Shown piece by piece: positions 53,413 to 61,766 of a stretch of DNA of 64,000 bases (its first letter is position 1; each line of letters begins with the position of its first letter). The notes beneath the pieces were generated by a model. That model ran no database searches, had not been told where the DNA came from, and was given only the letters and a program-made list of their open reading frames with translations. The translations under genes and the position numbers were made by a program. The stretch is from Thioalkalivibrio sp. ALJ7. GTDB lineage: Bacteria > Pseudomonadota > Gammaproteobacteria > Ectothiorhodospirales > Ectothiorhodospiraceae. The stretch is from contig NZ_AQXQ01000011.1 of the NCBI RefSeq assembly GCF_000376865.1, positions 372,001-436,000 on the forward strand. Reading direction: 5' to 3'.

Positions 53413-54666
53413 ATGGAAATTGAACAGCAAGTTGTCGAACTCGCCTATGCAATGGACACCTTTTACTTTTTGGTGGCCGGCGCACTGGTGATGTGGATGG
53501 CCGCGGGCTTTACCATGCTCGAGGCCGGTATGGTTCGCACCAAGAGTGTGGCCGAAATTGCAACCAAGAATATTGCCCTGTATTCGATCGCGAGCATCAT
53601 GTACATGCTGATCGGCTATAACATCATGTACAGCGATGGCCTGAGCTCTATTATCCCGGGCCTTGGGTTCCTGATCTCGGGTGATAACGCGGTCGCGGAC
53701 GTGCTGGGTAGCGGTGGCGACATCTACTACTCCGATCGTGCCGACTTCTTCTTCCAGGTGGTGTTCGTGGCAACGGCGATGTCCATCGTCTCCGGTGCCG
53801 TGGCCGAACGCATGAAGCTGTGGGCTTTCCTGGCCTTCGCGGTCATCCTGACCGGCTTCATCTACCCGATCCAGGGCTTCTGGAGCTGGGGTGGCGGTAT
53901 CCTGGATCAGATCGGCTACCTGGACTACGCCGGTTCCGGCATCGTCCACTTCACCGGTGCGGTTGCCGCACTTGCGGGTGTCCTTCTGCTGGGTGCTCGT
54001 AAGGGCAAGTACGGCAAGGACGGCCAGATCAACGCGATCCCGGGCTCCAGCATGCCGCTGGCTACCTTGGGTGTATTGATCCTGTGGCTGGGTTGGTTTG
54101 GCTTCAACGGTGGTTCCGAGCTGAAGGTTTCGGACATTGAGTCCGCCAACGCTGTGGCCGCCGTGTTCGCCAACACCAACCTGGCCGCGGCCGGTGGTGT
54201 GGTCGCCGCGCTGATCACCACGCGTCTGATCTTCGGCAAGGCCGACCTGACCATGGCCCTGAACGGCGCGGTCGCGGGTCTGGTTTCCATCACGGCCGAG
54301 CCGATGATGCCCAGCCCGGTCCTGGCGATGATCATCGGCGCCGTTGGTGGCGTGATCGTGGTCTTCTCGATCGTGGCCCTCGACAAGCTGAAGATCGATG
54401 ACCCGGTGGGTGCGATCTCCGCTCACGGCACAGCCGGTATCTGGGGTGTGATGGCGGTGCTGCTGTCCAACCCGGATGCGACCTTCTTCGGTCAGATTGC
54501 CGGTCTGCTCGCCATCTTCGTCTTCGTCTTCGTGGCCAGCCTGATTGTCTGGGCCATCCTCAAGGCGGTGATGGGTATTCGCCTGAGCGAAGAAGACGAG
54601 GATGTGGGTGCCGATATCGCGGAATGCGGTCTCGAGGCCTACCCGGAATTCACCGGGAAGCAATAA
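53413..54666 (+). CDS. amtB: Ammonium transporter
   Basis: A 417-residue trimeric channel with eleven membrane helices and no cleaved signal peptide. The AmtB core is visible in LVMWMAAGFTMLEAGMVRTK, GFIYPIQGFWSWGGG, the pore histidine in GSGIVHFTGAVAALAG and the second in GAISAHGTAGIWGV. It transports ammonium/ammonia when external levels are low. The cytoplasmic tail ends in EEDEDVGADIAECGLEAYP, a region that meets GlnK. Confidence 0.97.
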   Translation: MEIEQQVVELAYAMDTFYFLVAGALVMWMAAGFTMLEAGMVRTKSVAEIATKNIALYSIASIMYMLIGYNIMYSDGLSSIIPGLGFLISGDNAVADVLGSGGDIYYSDRADFFFQVVFVATAMSIVSGAVAERMKLWAFLAFAVILTGFIYPIQGFWSWGGGILDQIGYLDYAGSGIVHFTGAVAALAGVLLLGARKGKYGKDGQINAIPGSSMPLATLGVLILWLGWFGFNGGSELKVSDIESANAVAAVFANTNLAAAGGVVAALITTRLIFGKADLTMALNGAVAGLVSITAEPMMPSPVLAMIIGAVGGVIVVFSIVALDKLKIDDPVGAISAHGTAGIWGVMAVLLSNPDATFFGQIAGLLAIFVFVFVASLIVWAILKAVMGIRLSEEDEDVGADIAECGLEAYPEFTGKQ

Positions 54667-54774
54667 TCCTTCGTTAACCTTAAACCGGGATCGGGCCGCA
54701 TGCCGGCTCGATCCCGACAAAGTCTCCTCCGACGCCGACAAGACAGTCTCCCAGGACTTGGATGTTGGCCTTTA

Positions 54775-54800
54775 GGGCGCCTCCCCGGCGCCCTTTTTTT
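54775..54800 (+). terminator. Rho-independent terminator of glnK-amtB
   Basis: GGGCGCC at 54775-54781, loop TCCCC, then GGCGCCC at 54787-54793 and seven T. This is a textbook intrinsic terminator. It lies 108 bp past amtB; an extra hairpin (CGGGATCG/CGATCCCG, about 54686-54716) sits between. The rest of the 328-bp gap to fetA carries nothing I can assign. Confidence 0.93.
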
Positions 54801-54994
54801 GTTTCTGTACGCGTGGGAGCGGGCTCGCCCGCGAAGCCCCAGCCCGCGCCGGATCGTACGATCGGCATCGGCAGAGGCAACCGACCCAATCGACCGCTCG
54901 TCTCTCAGCAAGCAGCGCCTGCCGGTCCGGCCATTCATCCCGTGGCCCCGGCTTCGGTTACGATCTTGTTATCGCTGCAACGGAACCGTTTCGC

Positions 54995-55615
54995 ATGGAT
55001 CGCCTGCTCGATGTGCATGCCCTGAAGACCGAACACTTGGGCCCCCTGGACCTTGCGCTGCAACCCGGCGAGCTCGCGCAGGTGACGGGTGCCTCCGGTT
55101 CCGGGAAGTCCTTGTTGTTACGGGCTCTGGCCGATCTTGATCCGAATGCAGGGGAGGTTCGTCTGCAGGGAGAGCCCCGTGACAACATGCTGCCGGTGCA
55201 GTGGCGCCGACGGGTCGCCTATGTCCCTGCCGAGACTGCCTGGTGGGGCGAGTGCGTCGACGAGCACCTCCCGGCTGAGTTCTCGCGCGAGCAGGCCCTG
55301 CATTGGCTTGACCAGGTTGCGCTCCCGGAGGCCTCGCTGCGCTGGGAGGTTGAGCGATTGTCCAGTGGCGAGAAGCAGCGCCTGGGCCTGGTGCGGGCTC
55401 TTCTGAATCAACCGCGTTTGCTGCTGCTGGATGAACCGACCGCGAACCTCGACCTGGAAAACACAAAACGCATCGAGCGGGCGGTGCGCGGGTACCTGGC
55501 GGAACAGGATGCCGCCGCGCTGTGGGTAAGCCACGACACGTTGCAGCGTCAGCGTTTGGGCGGTCGCATCCTGACCATCCACGAGGGTCAGCTGGAGAGC
55601 CCCGCATGGACCTGA
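54995..55615 (+). CDS. fetA: FetA-like ABC transporter ATPase
   Basis: A 206-residue ATP-binding protein: Walker A TGASGSGKSLLLRAL, signature LSSGEKQRLGLVRALLNQ and Walker B RLLLLDEPTANLDLE, then SHDTLQRQRL for the H-loop. With FetB it resembles the E. coli YbbL/YbbM (FetAB) iron exporter that improves resistance to oxidative stress. The gene overlaps fetB by 10 bp. Confidence 0.85.
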   Translation: MDRLLDVHALKTEHLGPLDLALQPGELAQVTGASGSGKSLLLRALADLDPNAGEVRLQGEPRDNMLPVQWRRRVAYVPAETAWWGECVDEHLPAEFSREQALHWLDQVALPEASLRWEVERLSSGEKQRLGLVRALLNQPRLLLLDEPTANLDLENTKRIERAVRGYLAEQDAAALWVSHDTLQRQRLGGRILTIHEGQLESPAWT

Positions 55616-56412
55616 TCTCGCTCTCTGCACTGGATCTTTCGCTGGCGGCATTGCTCGTGGTCGCCCTGGCTGGGCTCACGTTCTGGGCCCGTATGGGCCT
55701 CAGCCGTAGCCTGCTGATCGCCGGTGCGCGAACAGTCATTCAGTTGTTGCTGGTTGGGCTGATCCTGCAGACCCTGTTTGATAATGCCCAGCTCGGTTGG
55801 GTGGCACTGATGGCGCTGGTGATGCTGGCGGTAGCGGGTTACGAGGTGATGGCCCGGCAGCAGCGGCGTTTTGTCGGGCTATGGGGATACGGGATCGGCA
55901 CGGTCACCATGTTCATCTCCGCCTTCGCCGTAACCGTGCTGGCGCTGGTGACGATGGTGGGGCCGACACCCTGGTGGGAGCCGCAATACGCGATCCCGTT
56001 ACTGGGCATGTTGCTAGGCAACACAATGACGGGTATCGCACTCGGCCTGGACCGTCTGACCCAAACCGTCTGGCGCGAGCGCCGAACCATCGAGGCGCGC
56101 CTGGCGCTGGGCTCGGGCTGGAGCGAGGCCGTGGCCACCATGCGCCGCGAGGCCGCCCGTTCCGGTCTGATGCCGACCATCAATGCGATGGCGGCTGCGG
56201 GCATCGTCAGTCTTCCCGGCATGATGACCGGTCAGATCCTTGCGGGCGCCCCGCCGGTGGAGGCGGTCAAGTACCAAATCCTGATCATGTTCCTGATTGC
56301 CGCGGGGACCGGTTTTGGCACCCTGGGTGCCGTCTGGTTCGCCTCGCGCCGCCTGTTCGACACCCGCGAACGCCTGCGCCTCGACCGCCTCAAGGCCGGC
56401 CGCCAGACATAG
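55606..56412 (+). CDS. fetB: FetB-like ABC transporter permease
   Basis: A protein of 268 residues with about six or seven membrane helices. Stretches shared with FetB/YbbM are ARTVIQLLLVGLIL, GNTMTGIALGLDRLTQTV and MAAAGIVSLPGMMTGQILAG. Start ATG at 55606 overlaps the fetA stop, indicating one transcript and one transporter. Iron efflux is inferred from the E. coli pair; other metals are possible. Confidence 0.85.
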   Translation: MDLISLSALDLSLAALLVVALAGLTFWARMGLSRSLLIAGARTVIQLLLVGLILQTLFDNAQLGWVALMALVMLAVAGYEVMARQQRRFVGLWGYGIGTVTMFISAFAVTVLALVTMVGPTPWWEPQYAIPLLGMLLGNTMTGIALGLDRLTQTVWRERRTIEARLALGSGWSEAVATMRREAARSGLMPTINAMAAAGIVSLPGMMTGQILAGAPPVEAVKYQILIMFLIAAGTGFGTLGAVWFASRRLFDTRERLRLDRLKAGRQT

Positions 56413-56491
56413 GGAGACGTAGCCGGGCACCCATGCCCCGTAGGATGCGCTGAGCGCTGCGAACTGCATCGGCCAGACACACGTGCGGGCG

Positions 56492-56773
56492 TTAAGAATC
56501 GCGTTTCAGATCCCGGTAGAAATTCTCGTGTGTGCCCAGCAGGAGCAGGTGGCGCGTGCGGGGATCGTACTCATAGGCGAGCAGCATCAGTTGCCCGCGT
56601 GACTTGAACCTGTGAACCATGACCCCCGCCAGATCCCCTTTCTTGCTGGTGCCCAGCTCGGGGTCGCGGATGATCTCGGCGATCACATCGTCTACGTCGG
56701 CCTTCTGGGCGAGGTGCAGGCGCTTGTAAGCCCGTCGGAATCGGGTGCTTTGCAGGACATCCACGCCGTTCAA
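56492..56773 (-). CDS. RelE/ParE-family toxin
   Basis: A protein of up to 93 residues. It opens at a TTG (56773); a GTG at 56764 is a possible alternative. The segment STRFRRAYKRLHLAQKADV is followed by KKGDLAGVMVHRFKSRGQL and ends LLLLGTHENFYRDLKR, the compact RelE/ParE fold with a basic C-terminal strand. It presumably cuts mRNA or poisons gyrase, activity not decidable here. It follows its antitoxin gene by 13 bp. Confidence 0.8.
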   Translation of the reverse strand: MNGVDVLQSTRFRRAYKRLHLAQKADVDDVIAEIIRDPELGTSKKGDLAGVMVHRFKSRGQLMLLAYEYDPRTRHLLLLGTHENFYRDLKRDS

Positions 56774-56786
56774 TTCTCGGGGGCCA

Positions 56787-57014
56787 TCAGTCGCGCTGGC
56801 CCTCGGGAGTAAATGGCGTGGCCAGCTCCCGGCCCTCGGCCCGCGCGATCAGGAGTTCACAGATGAAGTCGATGGGCAGGTCGGGGTTGTCCATGGCGGT
56901 ACGCCCGACCTCGGCCCAGAACTCGATCTGGCCGGCGATGGTTCGGTGCTCGGCCTTCGCGTGGGCGCGAGCCTGCTGGTAGAGCGTTTCATCAATGCGG
57001 ACGGGCAAACTCAT
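56787..57014 (-). CDS. ParD-like antitoxin
   Basis: A 75-residue protein, SLPVRIDETLYQQARAHAK then RTIAGQIEFWAEVGRTAM, resembling the ParD-like antitoxin family, with a ribbon-helix-helix-type N-terminus and a helical toxin-binding tail (FICELLIARAEGRELATPF). It neutralises the RelE/ParE-type toxin encoded next, and both are probably autoregulated from a promoter above 57014. The pair is bounded by short dispersed repeats on both sides, at about 56440-56475 and 57080-57118. Confidence 0.8.
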   Translation of the reverse strand: MSLPVRIDETLYQQARAHAKAEHRTIAGQIEFWAEVGRTAMDNPDLPIDFICELLIARAEGRELATPFTPEGQRD

Positions 57015-57130
57015 CGCCTGCTCCTTTTGCTACAAATGTAGCAATGGTAGCGCGCGTCCGAATTGCCAGCAAGCAAACGCCCGGATGGGTGCATTCTGCG
57101 TGAGCTCAATGCACCCTGCGGCGTTTGTGG

Positions 57131-57178
57131 TGCCCGTCATCGCGAGGCGCGCCGCGCCGTGGCGATCTCCGTGGATGG
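57131..57178. repeat. Solo arm of the GTCATCGCGAGG repeat
   Basis: GTCATCGCGAGGCGCGCCGC followed by GTGGCGATCTCC is one arm of the same repeat family as the complete palindrome at 58139-58251 (which ends GCAATGACGAG) and the solo arm at 51620-51670. Nothing is encoded here. Confidence 0.45.
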
Positions 57179-57197
57179 CCCCGGCGCTGGCGCGCGA

Positions 57198-58049
57198 TCA
57201 GGCGAAGAGCTTGCGGCGGAAGAACTCTGGGGTTGCGCCGGCGGCGCGATGGATGGCGGCATTGTAGTAATGCGTGAGGAAGGGTAGTTCCTCCGCCGCT
57301 TCTTCGCGCAGGAAGCTGACCGGGCAATCCTTGGCGGCGATGGTGCAGGTCCACCAGCCGGAGGGGTAAGTGGGCTGGGGGAAGTGCATGGTCAGGGCGT
57401 CGATGAAGTTGGCGGCGCGCAGGCTGTCATGCATCGGTCGGATGATCTGGTCGGTATGCAACAGCGGCGATTCGCTTTGCTGTACCAGCAGGCCGTCCGG
57501 ACCCAGGGCCCGCACACAATCCTTGTAGAAAGCGGTAGAGAACAGGCCCTCGGCCGGGCCAACCGGGTCGGTGGAGTCGACAATGATGACGTCGATGGAA
57601 CCGGGGGCGGCGTCCTTCAGGTATTGCACGCCGTCGTCGAACAAGAGTTCGGCGCGCGGGTCGTCGTTGGCATCGCACAGCTCGGGGAAGTACTGCTCGG
57701 ACAGGCGCGTGACGCGTTCGTCGATGTCCACCTGGACGGCCTTTTCGACCTCGTCGTGCTTGAGTACTTCGCGCAGGGTGCCGCAGTCGCCACCGCCGAT
57801 AATCACCACGTTTTTCGGGGCGCTGTGCGAGTACAGCACGGGGTGCGACATCATCTCGTGGTAGATGAAATTGTCGCGGCCGGTCAGCATTACGCAGCCA
57901 TCGATCACCATCAGGTTGCCGAACGCCTTGGTCTCGTAGATCTCGATCTTCTGGTAGGGCGTCTGTTCTTCGTGCAGCTTCTGCGTGATCTGCAGGGACA
58001 TCGCGATGTCCATATGGGGTTCGCTGAACCAAGTGTTGTCGAGTGCCAT
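57198..58049 (-). CDS. speE: Spermidine synthase
   Basis: A 283-residue aminopropyltransferase that converts putrescine and decarboxylated SAM to spermidine. Motifs: MLTGRDNFIYHEMMSHPVL, VVIIGGGDCGTLREVLKHDE (SAM site), DVIIVDSTDPVGPAEGLFS with the catalytic Asp, and LVQQSESPLLH. Its start lies about 235 bp from the speA ATG on the opposite strand, so both genes share a control region with a palindromic repeat. Confidence 0.96.
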   Translation of the reverse strand: MALDNTWFSEPHMDIAMSLQITQKLHEEQTPYQKIEIYETKAFGNLMVIDGCVMLTGRDNFIYHEMMSHPVLYSHSAPKNVVIIGGGDCGTLREVLKHDEVEKAVQVDIDERVTRLSEQYFPELCDANDDPRAELLFDDGVQYLKDAAPGSIDVIIVDSTDPVGPAEGLFSTAFYKDCVRALGPDGLLVQQSESPLLHTDQIIRPMHDSLRAANFIDALTMHFPQPTYPSGWWTCTIAAKDCPVSFLREEAAEELPFLTHYYNAAIHRAAGATPEFFRRKLFA

Positions 58050-58138
58050 GGGCCGGGCTCCCTGTGGGAATCGTTCGGTGGGCGGTATGATAGCGCCGCT
58101 ATGATAAAGGCCCGCGCGCAGCGGGCAACTGCGTCCTT

Positions 58139-58251
58139 CGTCATTGCGAGGAGCCGTAGGCGACGAAGCAATCTGCCAAAGTGGGCCCCGTGTCGGGGTC
58201 CTGGGGCCCTGGATGGAGATTGCCGCGTCGCTTTACGCCTCGCAATGACGA
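58139..58251. repeat. Two-armed palindromic repeat in the speE-speA gap
   Basis: The left arm TCATTGCGAGGAGCCGTAGG continues to AAGCAATCTGCC, and the right arm GGAGATTGCCGCGTCGC runs to CCTCGCAATGACGAG, an inverse of the left. A GC-rich stem (GGGCCCCGTGTC / GGGGTCCTGG) sits between. It belongs to a common proteobacterial repeat family and lies inside the divergent promoter region. No open frame is supported. Confidence 0.75.
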
Positions 58252-58284
58252 GGGTGCCGCGCTCACCCAAACCCCGGATTCGCC

Positions 58285-60189
58285 ATGTCTGCCAAGCCCT
58301 GGAACCTGGAAGAAGCCCGCGCCACTTATGGGATCGACCACTGGAACGGCGGTTTCTATCAGGTGAATGACGCCGGGCACGTGGCGATGTGCCGCCCGGA
58401 CTGGCCGGATCATCCCGGCGTGGATCTGTTCGAGCTCGCAGGACGGTTGCGCGAGGAGCATGTGGGCCCTCCCGTGCTGGTGCGCTTCCAGGACGTCCTC
58501 GACGGACGGGTGCGGCGTCTGGCGAAAGCCTTCGATGCCGCGGCGGGCGAACTCGATTACCAGGGGCTTTTCACCGCGATCTATCCGATCAAGGTCAACC
58601 AGCAGCGCAGTGTGGTGGACCAGATCCTCGCGGCGGGTGATTCGCCGGATGCGGACGGCTTCACGCCGCGGGTGGGGCTGGAGGCCGGCAGCAAGCCGGA
58701 GCTGATCGCCGTGCTTGCGCAATCGCGCCCGGGCTCGGCGATCATCTGCAACGGTTACAAGGACCGCGAATACGTGCGCCTGGCGTTGATCGGGCGTCAG
58801 CTCGGGCACCGCGTTTACATCGTGATTGAGAAGCCCTCCGAGCTGGAGGAGGTGATTCGCCAGGCCGAGGGCATGGATGTGGCGCCGCTACTGGGGCTGC
58901 GCGTACGCCTGGCCTCCATCGGCAAGGGCAAGTGGCAGAACACCGGCGGCGAGAAGGCCAAGTTTGGCCTCTCCGCCGCCGATGTGCTGGGGATTCTGGA
59001 GCGCCTGCGCGGGCTGGGCTGGCTGGATCGGCTGCAACTGCTGCACTTCCATATGGGCTCGCAGATCGCGAACATCCGCGACATCCAGAACGGCATGGGC
59101 GAGGCGGCCAGTTATTTCGCCGCGCTAACCGGGGCCGGTGCGGCCTTGAAGGTGGTGGATGTGGGCGGCGGGCTGGGCATCGACTACGAAGGCTCGCGCT
59201 CGCGCAACGAATGCTCCATCAACTATTCGGTAGAGGAGTACGCGCTCAATATCCTGCGCCCACTCAAGCGCATCTGCGAAGAACATGATCTGGCCATGCC
59301 CGAAGTGTTCAGCGAATCCGGGCGCGCCCTGACTGCGCATCATGCGGTGCTGATCACCAACGTAATCGATTGCGAACCGGCCCCTGGGGATGGCGAGGTT
59401 CCGCCGGCGGCGGAGGATGAACTGCCCGAGATCGCCGCCATGCGCGCGCTACTGGACGGCAATGACCGTCCGGCCTCGGAGATCTATCACGATGCCGCGT
59501 TCGGGCTTTCCGATCTGCAGGCGCGTTTCGCCCGCGGGATGTTGTCGTTGGCGGACCGTGCCCGCGCGGAGGCCATTTACTTTGCGCTTTGTCAGCGCCT
59601 GCTGGCCCAGCCGGAGGCCTTGCCGGCAGAGATCCATGCGGAATTGACGGACAAGCTGGCCGACAAGGTCTTCTGCAACTTCTCCGTGTTTCAGTCGATC
59701 CCGGACACCTGGGCGATCAATCAGATCTTTCCCATCATGCCGTTGCACCGCCTGGATGAAGCGCCGACCCGCCGCGCCGTGCTGCAGGACCTGACCTGCG
59801 ACTCCGACGGACACATCGAACATTACGTGGAGCGCGAGGGCACACATACCACGTTGGCGCTGCACCCGTGGGATGCCCGAGAGCCGTACTATCTCGGCAT
59901 CTTCCTGGTGGGGGCCTACCAGGAGATCCTGGGGGATCTGCACAACCTGTTCGGCGATACCGACACCGTGAATGTCGAACTGACCGCGGATGGCGGCTAC
60001 CGCCTGCTGAACCCCGAGCGCGGCGACACCGTGGACGAACTGTTGAGCTACGTGCACTTTGCCCCGGACGACCTGCGCCGCGCCTTCCGTGCCAAGATTG
60101 ATGCCATCGGCCTGCGCGGCGAGGCGGCCGGGCGGCTGCTGGCGGAACTGGAACAAGGCCTGACCGGCTACACCTACCTCGAGGATTGA
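58285..60189 (+). CDS. speA: Biosynthetic arginine decarboxylase
   Basis: A 634-residue PLP enzyme turning arginine into agmatine, the first step to putrescine. The PLP lysine is in FTAIYPIKVNQQRSVVD near residue 100, the specificity helix has FHMGSQIANIRDIQNGMGEA, and VDVGGGLGIDYEGSRSRN binds the phosphate. SpeE at 57.2 kb makes spermidine from putrescine; the intervening agmatine-to-putrescine enzymes are not in the window. YcgL follows after 5 bp. Confidence 0.96.
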   Translation: MSAKPWNLEEARATYGIDHWNGGFYQVNDAGHVAMCRPDWPDHPGVDLFELAGRLREEHVGPPVLVRFQDVLDGRVRRLAKAFDAAAGELDYQGLFTAIYPIKVNQQRSVVDQILAAGDSPDADGFTPRVGLEAGSKPELIAVLAQSRPGSAIICNGYKDREYVRLALIGRQLGHRVYIVIEKPSELEEVIRQAEGMDVAPLLGLRVRLASIGKGKWQNTGGEKAKFGLSAADVLGILERLRGLGWLDRLQLLHFHMGSQIANIRDIQNGMGEAASYFAALTGAGAALKVVDVGGGLGIDYEGSRSRNECSINYSVEEYALNILRPLKRICEEHDLAMPEVFSESGRALTAHHAVLITNVIDCEPAPGDGEVPPAAEDELPEIAAMRALLDGNDRPASEIYHDAAFGLSDLQARFARGMLSLADRARAEAIYFALCQRLLAQPEALPAEIHAELTDKLADKVFCNFSVFQSIPDTWAINQIFPIMPLHRLDEAPTRRAVLQDLTCDSDGHIEHYVEREGTHTTLALHPWDAREPYYLGIFLVGAYQEILGDLHNLFGDTDTVNVELTADGGYRLLNPERGDTVDELLSYVHFAPDDLRRAFRAKIDAIGLRGEAAGRLLAELEQGLTGYTYLED

Positions 60190-60194
60190 ACCCC

Positions 60195-60443
60195 ATGCAG
60201 TGTTACGTCTACCGCGCCACCAAGCGCGCCGACACGTACGTCTATCTGCCCGAAAAGGACGACTTTTCCGAGCTGCCCGAAGGCGTGGTGCTGGCGCTGG
60301 GGCGTCTCGAGTTCGCCCTGGAGTTCGATCTGACTCCGGAGCGTACCCTGGCCCAGGAGGACCCGAACAAGGTCCTCGCCAATCTGAAGGAACAGGGTTT
60401 CCACCTCCAGTTCCCGCCGCCGGAAGAAGACCCCAGGCCCTGA
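60195..60443 (+). CDS. ycgL: YcgL-domain protein
   Basis: An 82-residue protein with QCYVYRATKRADTYVYL, KDDFSELPEGVVLALG and GFHLQFPPPEED, matching the YcgL family (DUF709-type), a small cytoplasmic protein of unknown function seen in many gammaproteobacteria. The start at 60195 is preferred over an earlier in-frame codon. It lies 5 bp after speA and is presumably co-transcribed with it. Confidence 0.85.
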   Translation: MQCYVYRATKRADTYVYLPEKDDFSELPEGVVLALGRLEFALEFDLTPERTLAQEDPNKVLANLKEQGFHLQFPPPEEDPRP

Positions 60444-60565
60444 TCCTCCGCGCGGCCGCCCGAACATGGCGCCGCAACCCCGGATCCGACCTTTACCCGG
60501 GCTACCCTGCCCCCCTCGATGACCCGGGTGGATGCTCAGGCCGGAGACGCGTCCGGGGAGCATAT

Positions 60566-61271
60566 TTAATGCAGGAACGGGTTTTCGACGCGGATGCTTT
60601 CGATGACCTGGGAGTGGTTCAGGTCTTCCGATAGGAGAATCGTCGCGCCCCCCTGCAAAGCGGTCGCCACGATCATCGCGCCCCAGAACGAGAGGCGGTT
60701 CCGCTCCTGGATCTCGGAGGCCCGGAGAATGGCCTCTGTATCCGGGCACTCCACTTGCCAGGCCCGGTAGGCCTCGATCAACCGGCGCGCCTCGGTAAGC
60801 GGGAGAGGGGCCGCGATCTTGCGAGTCACGTTGACGTAAAACTCCTGTAGCACCTGGATGCTGATGACCGCCCCACCCGTATCCCAAAGCTGGCGGATGG
60901 CTTGTGCGGCGCGTCGGTGCCGGTCGCCCGCATTAGGGCAACACTGATCCATGTACACGCTCGCGCTCGAGTCGCTTTTGCGTGCGAACAAGGCGCGGTG
61001 ACTGCCGTGCAGTCATTCTGCACAAAGGAACCGCAACGCCGTTCTCGCGCAAAAGCGGCCGAGCCCCTGCTCTCAATGGCTTGCGGGGTTGGCACCCCAG
61101 GTTCCCCGATCCTGCGTTGCGGCCCTTGCCGGTAGAACCACTACCGGCTGCGCACCGCGCCTTGTCTCGGAAAACCTGGGGTGCCAACGCGAGTGCGTAC
61201 ATTGATCAGTGTTGCCCTGGGTCGTGCGCGTAGAGCAGGACGTTGGTATCGACGAAGACCTTATCGCTCAT
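60566..61271 (-). pseudogene. PIN-domain (VapC-type) toxin interrupted by the 282-bp element
   Basis: The N-terminal piece starts at the ATG at 61271 and reads MSDKVFVDTNVLLYAHDP before running into the element at 61217, where a stop follows. The C-terminal piece resumes after 60935 as NAGDRHRRAAQAIRQL and continues through SIQVLQEFYVNVTRK to ILLSEDL and RVENPFLH, stop at 60566. The PIN acidic residues are split between the two pieces: VDTNVLL, LQEFY and SEDL. The ATG lies 11 bp inside the antitoxin's 3' end. A frame starting in the element (FARKSDSSA) could make a truncated C-terminal half. Confidence 0.9.
60936..61217 (-). mobile_element. 282-bp inverted-repeat element (MITE-like), copy 2
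   Basis: In the orientation of copy 1 it begins GGGCAACACTGATCAATGTA; its ends are complementary over 27 of 30 bases. Length equals copy 1, and 61088-61103/61173-61188 and 61128-61135/61141-61148 correspond to the internal stems of copy 1. The left flank is TA (60934-60935) and the right flank TG (61218-61219), a possible decayed duplication. It sits within the PIN gene. It has no transposase. Confidence 0.88.
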
Positions 61272-61491
61272 GCAGCGCGTCCCGATCCGGGCGTTCGCCG
61301 CCGAAGTGGCAGCCCTTGTCCAGGGCGGCCAGGGCCGCGCGCTTGGAACGCTCATACCGTTCGGATCGTTCCACGATGTGCTCCAGTTCCTCCGTCAGCA
61401 GCCGGCTGACCGAAGTCGAACGACGGGCCGCGATGACCTTCAGTTCGGTCAGTACCTGCTTGTCGAGGGACAGGGTAATGTTCTGTTTCAT
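61261..61491 (-). CDS. Orphaned ribbon-helix-helix antitoxin
   Basis: A 76-residue protein, KQNITLSLDKQVLTELKVI then STSVSRLLTEELEHIVE, a ribbon-helix-helix (CopG/MetJ-like) DNA-binding antitoxin. Its end overlaps the ATG of the PIN toxin by 11 bp. Because that toxin is broken by an insertion, the antitoxin has no partner in this locus. It looks intact, so retention may reflect recent loss or use as a regulator. Confidence 0.82.
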   Translation of the reverse strand: MKQNITLSLDKQVLTELKVIAARRSTSVSRLLTEELEHIVERSERYERSKRAALAALDKGCHFGGERPDRDALHER

Positions 61492-61766
61492 GCTGAATCC
61501 TCACGGCTCACGTGAAAATGAGTAGCACGAACACTACGTGCATTCAACGGAGGCCAGTGTGCTGTCAGCGATCAGTTCGAGGGGTGCCGTAGTGGCTTGG
61601 CCACAGGGCTCAGGTGGCCGGTAGTTCCGGGGCGGAATCGCTTTGGCTGGGGGTTGCGGGGAGGCGCGAGCGCGGAGGCTGCGTATAAAACGTGGAAGTC
61701 ACAGCGCGGACACGCATAAGTCTGTATAGTGTCGGCCCTTTTGCCAGTATCTAGAGTTCGTATTCC

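Noticed and set aside
56410-56422. TAGGGAGACG resembling the end of the 282-bp element
   Set aside because: Only about ten bases match, no second end or internal sequence follows, so chance is likely.
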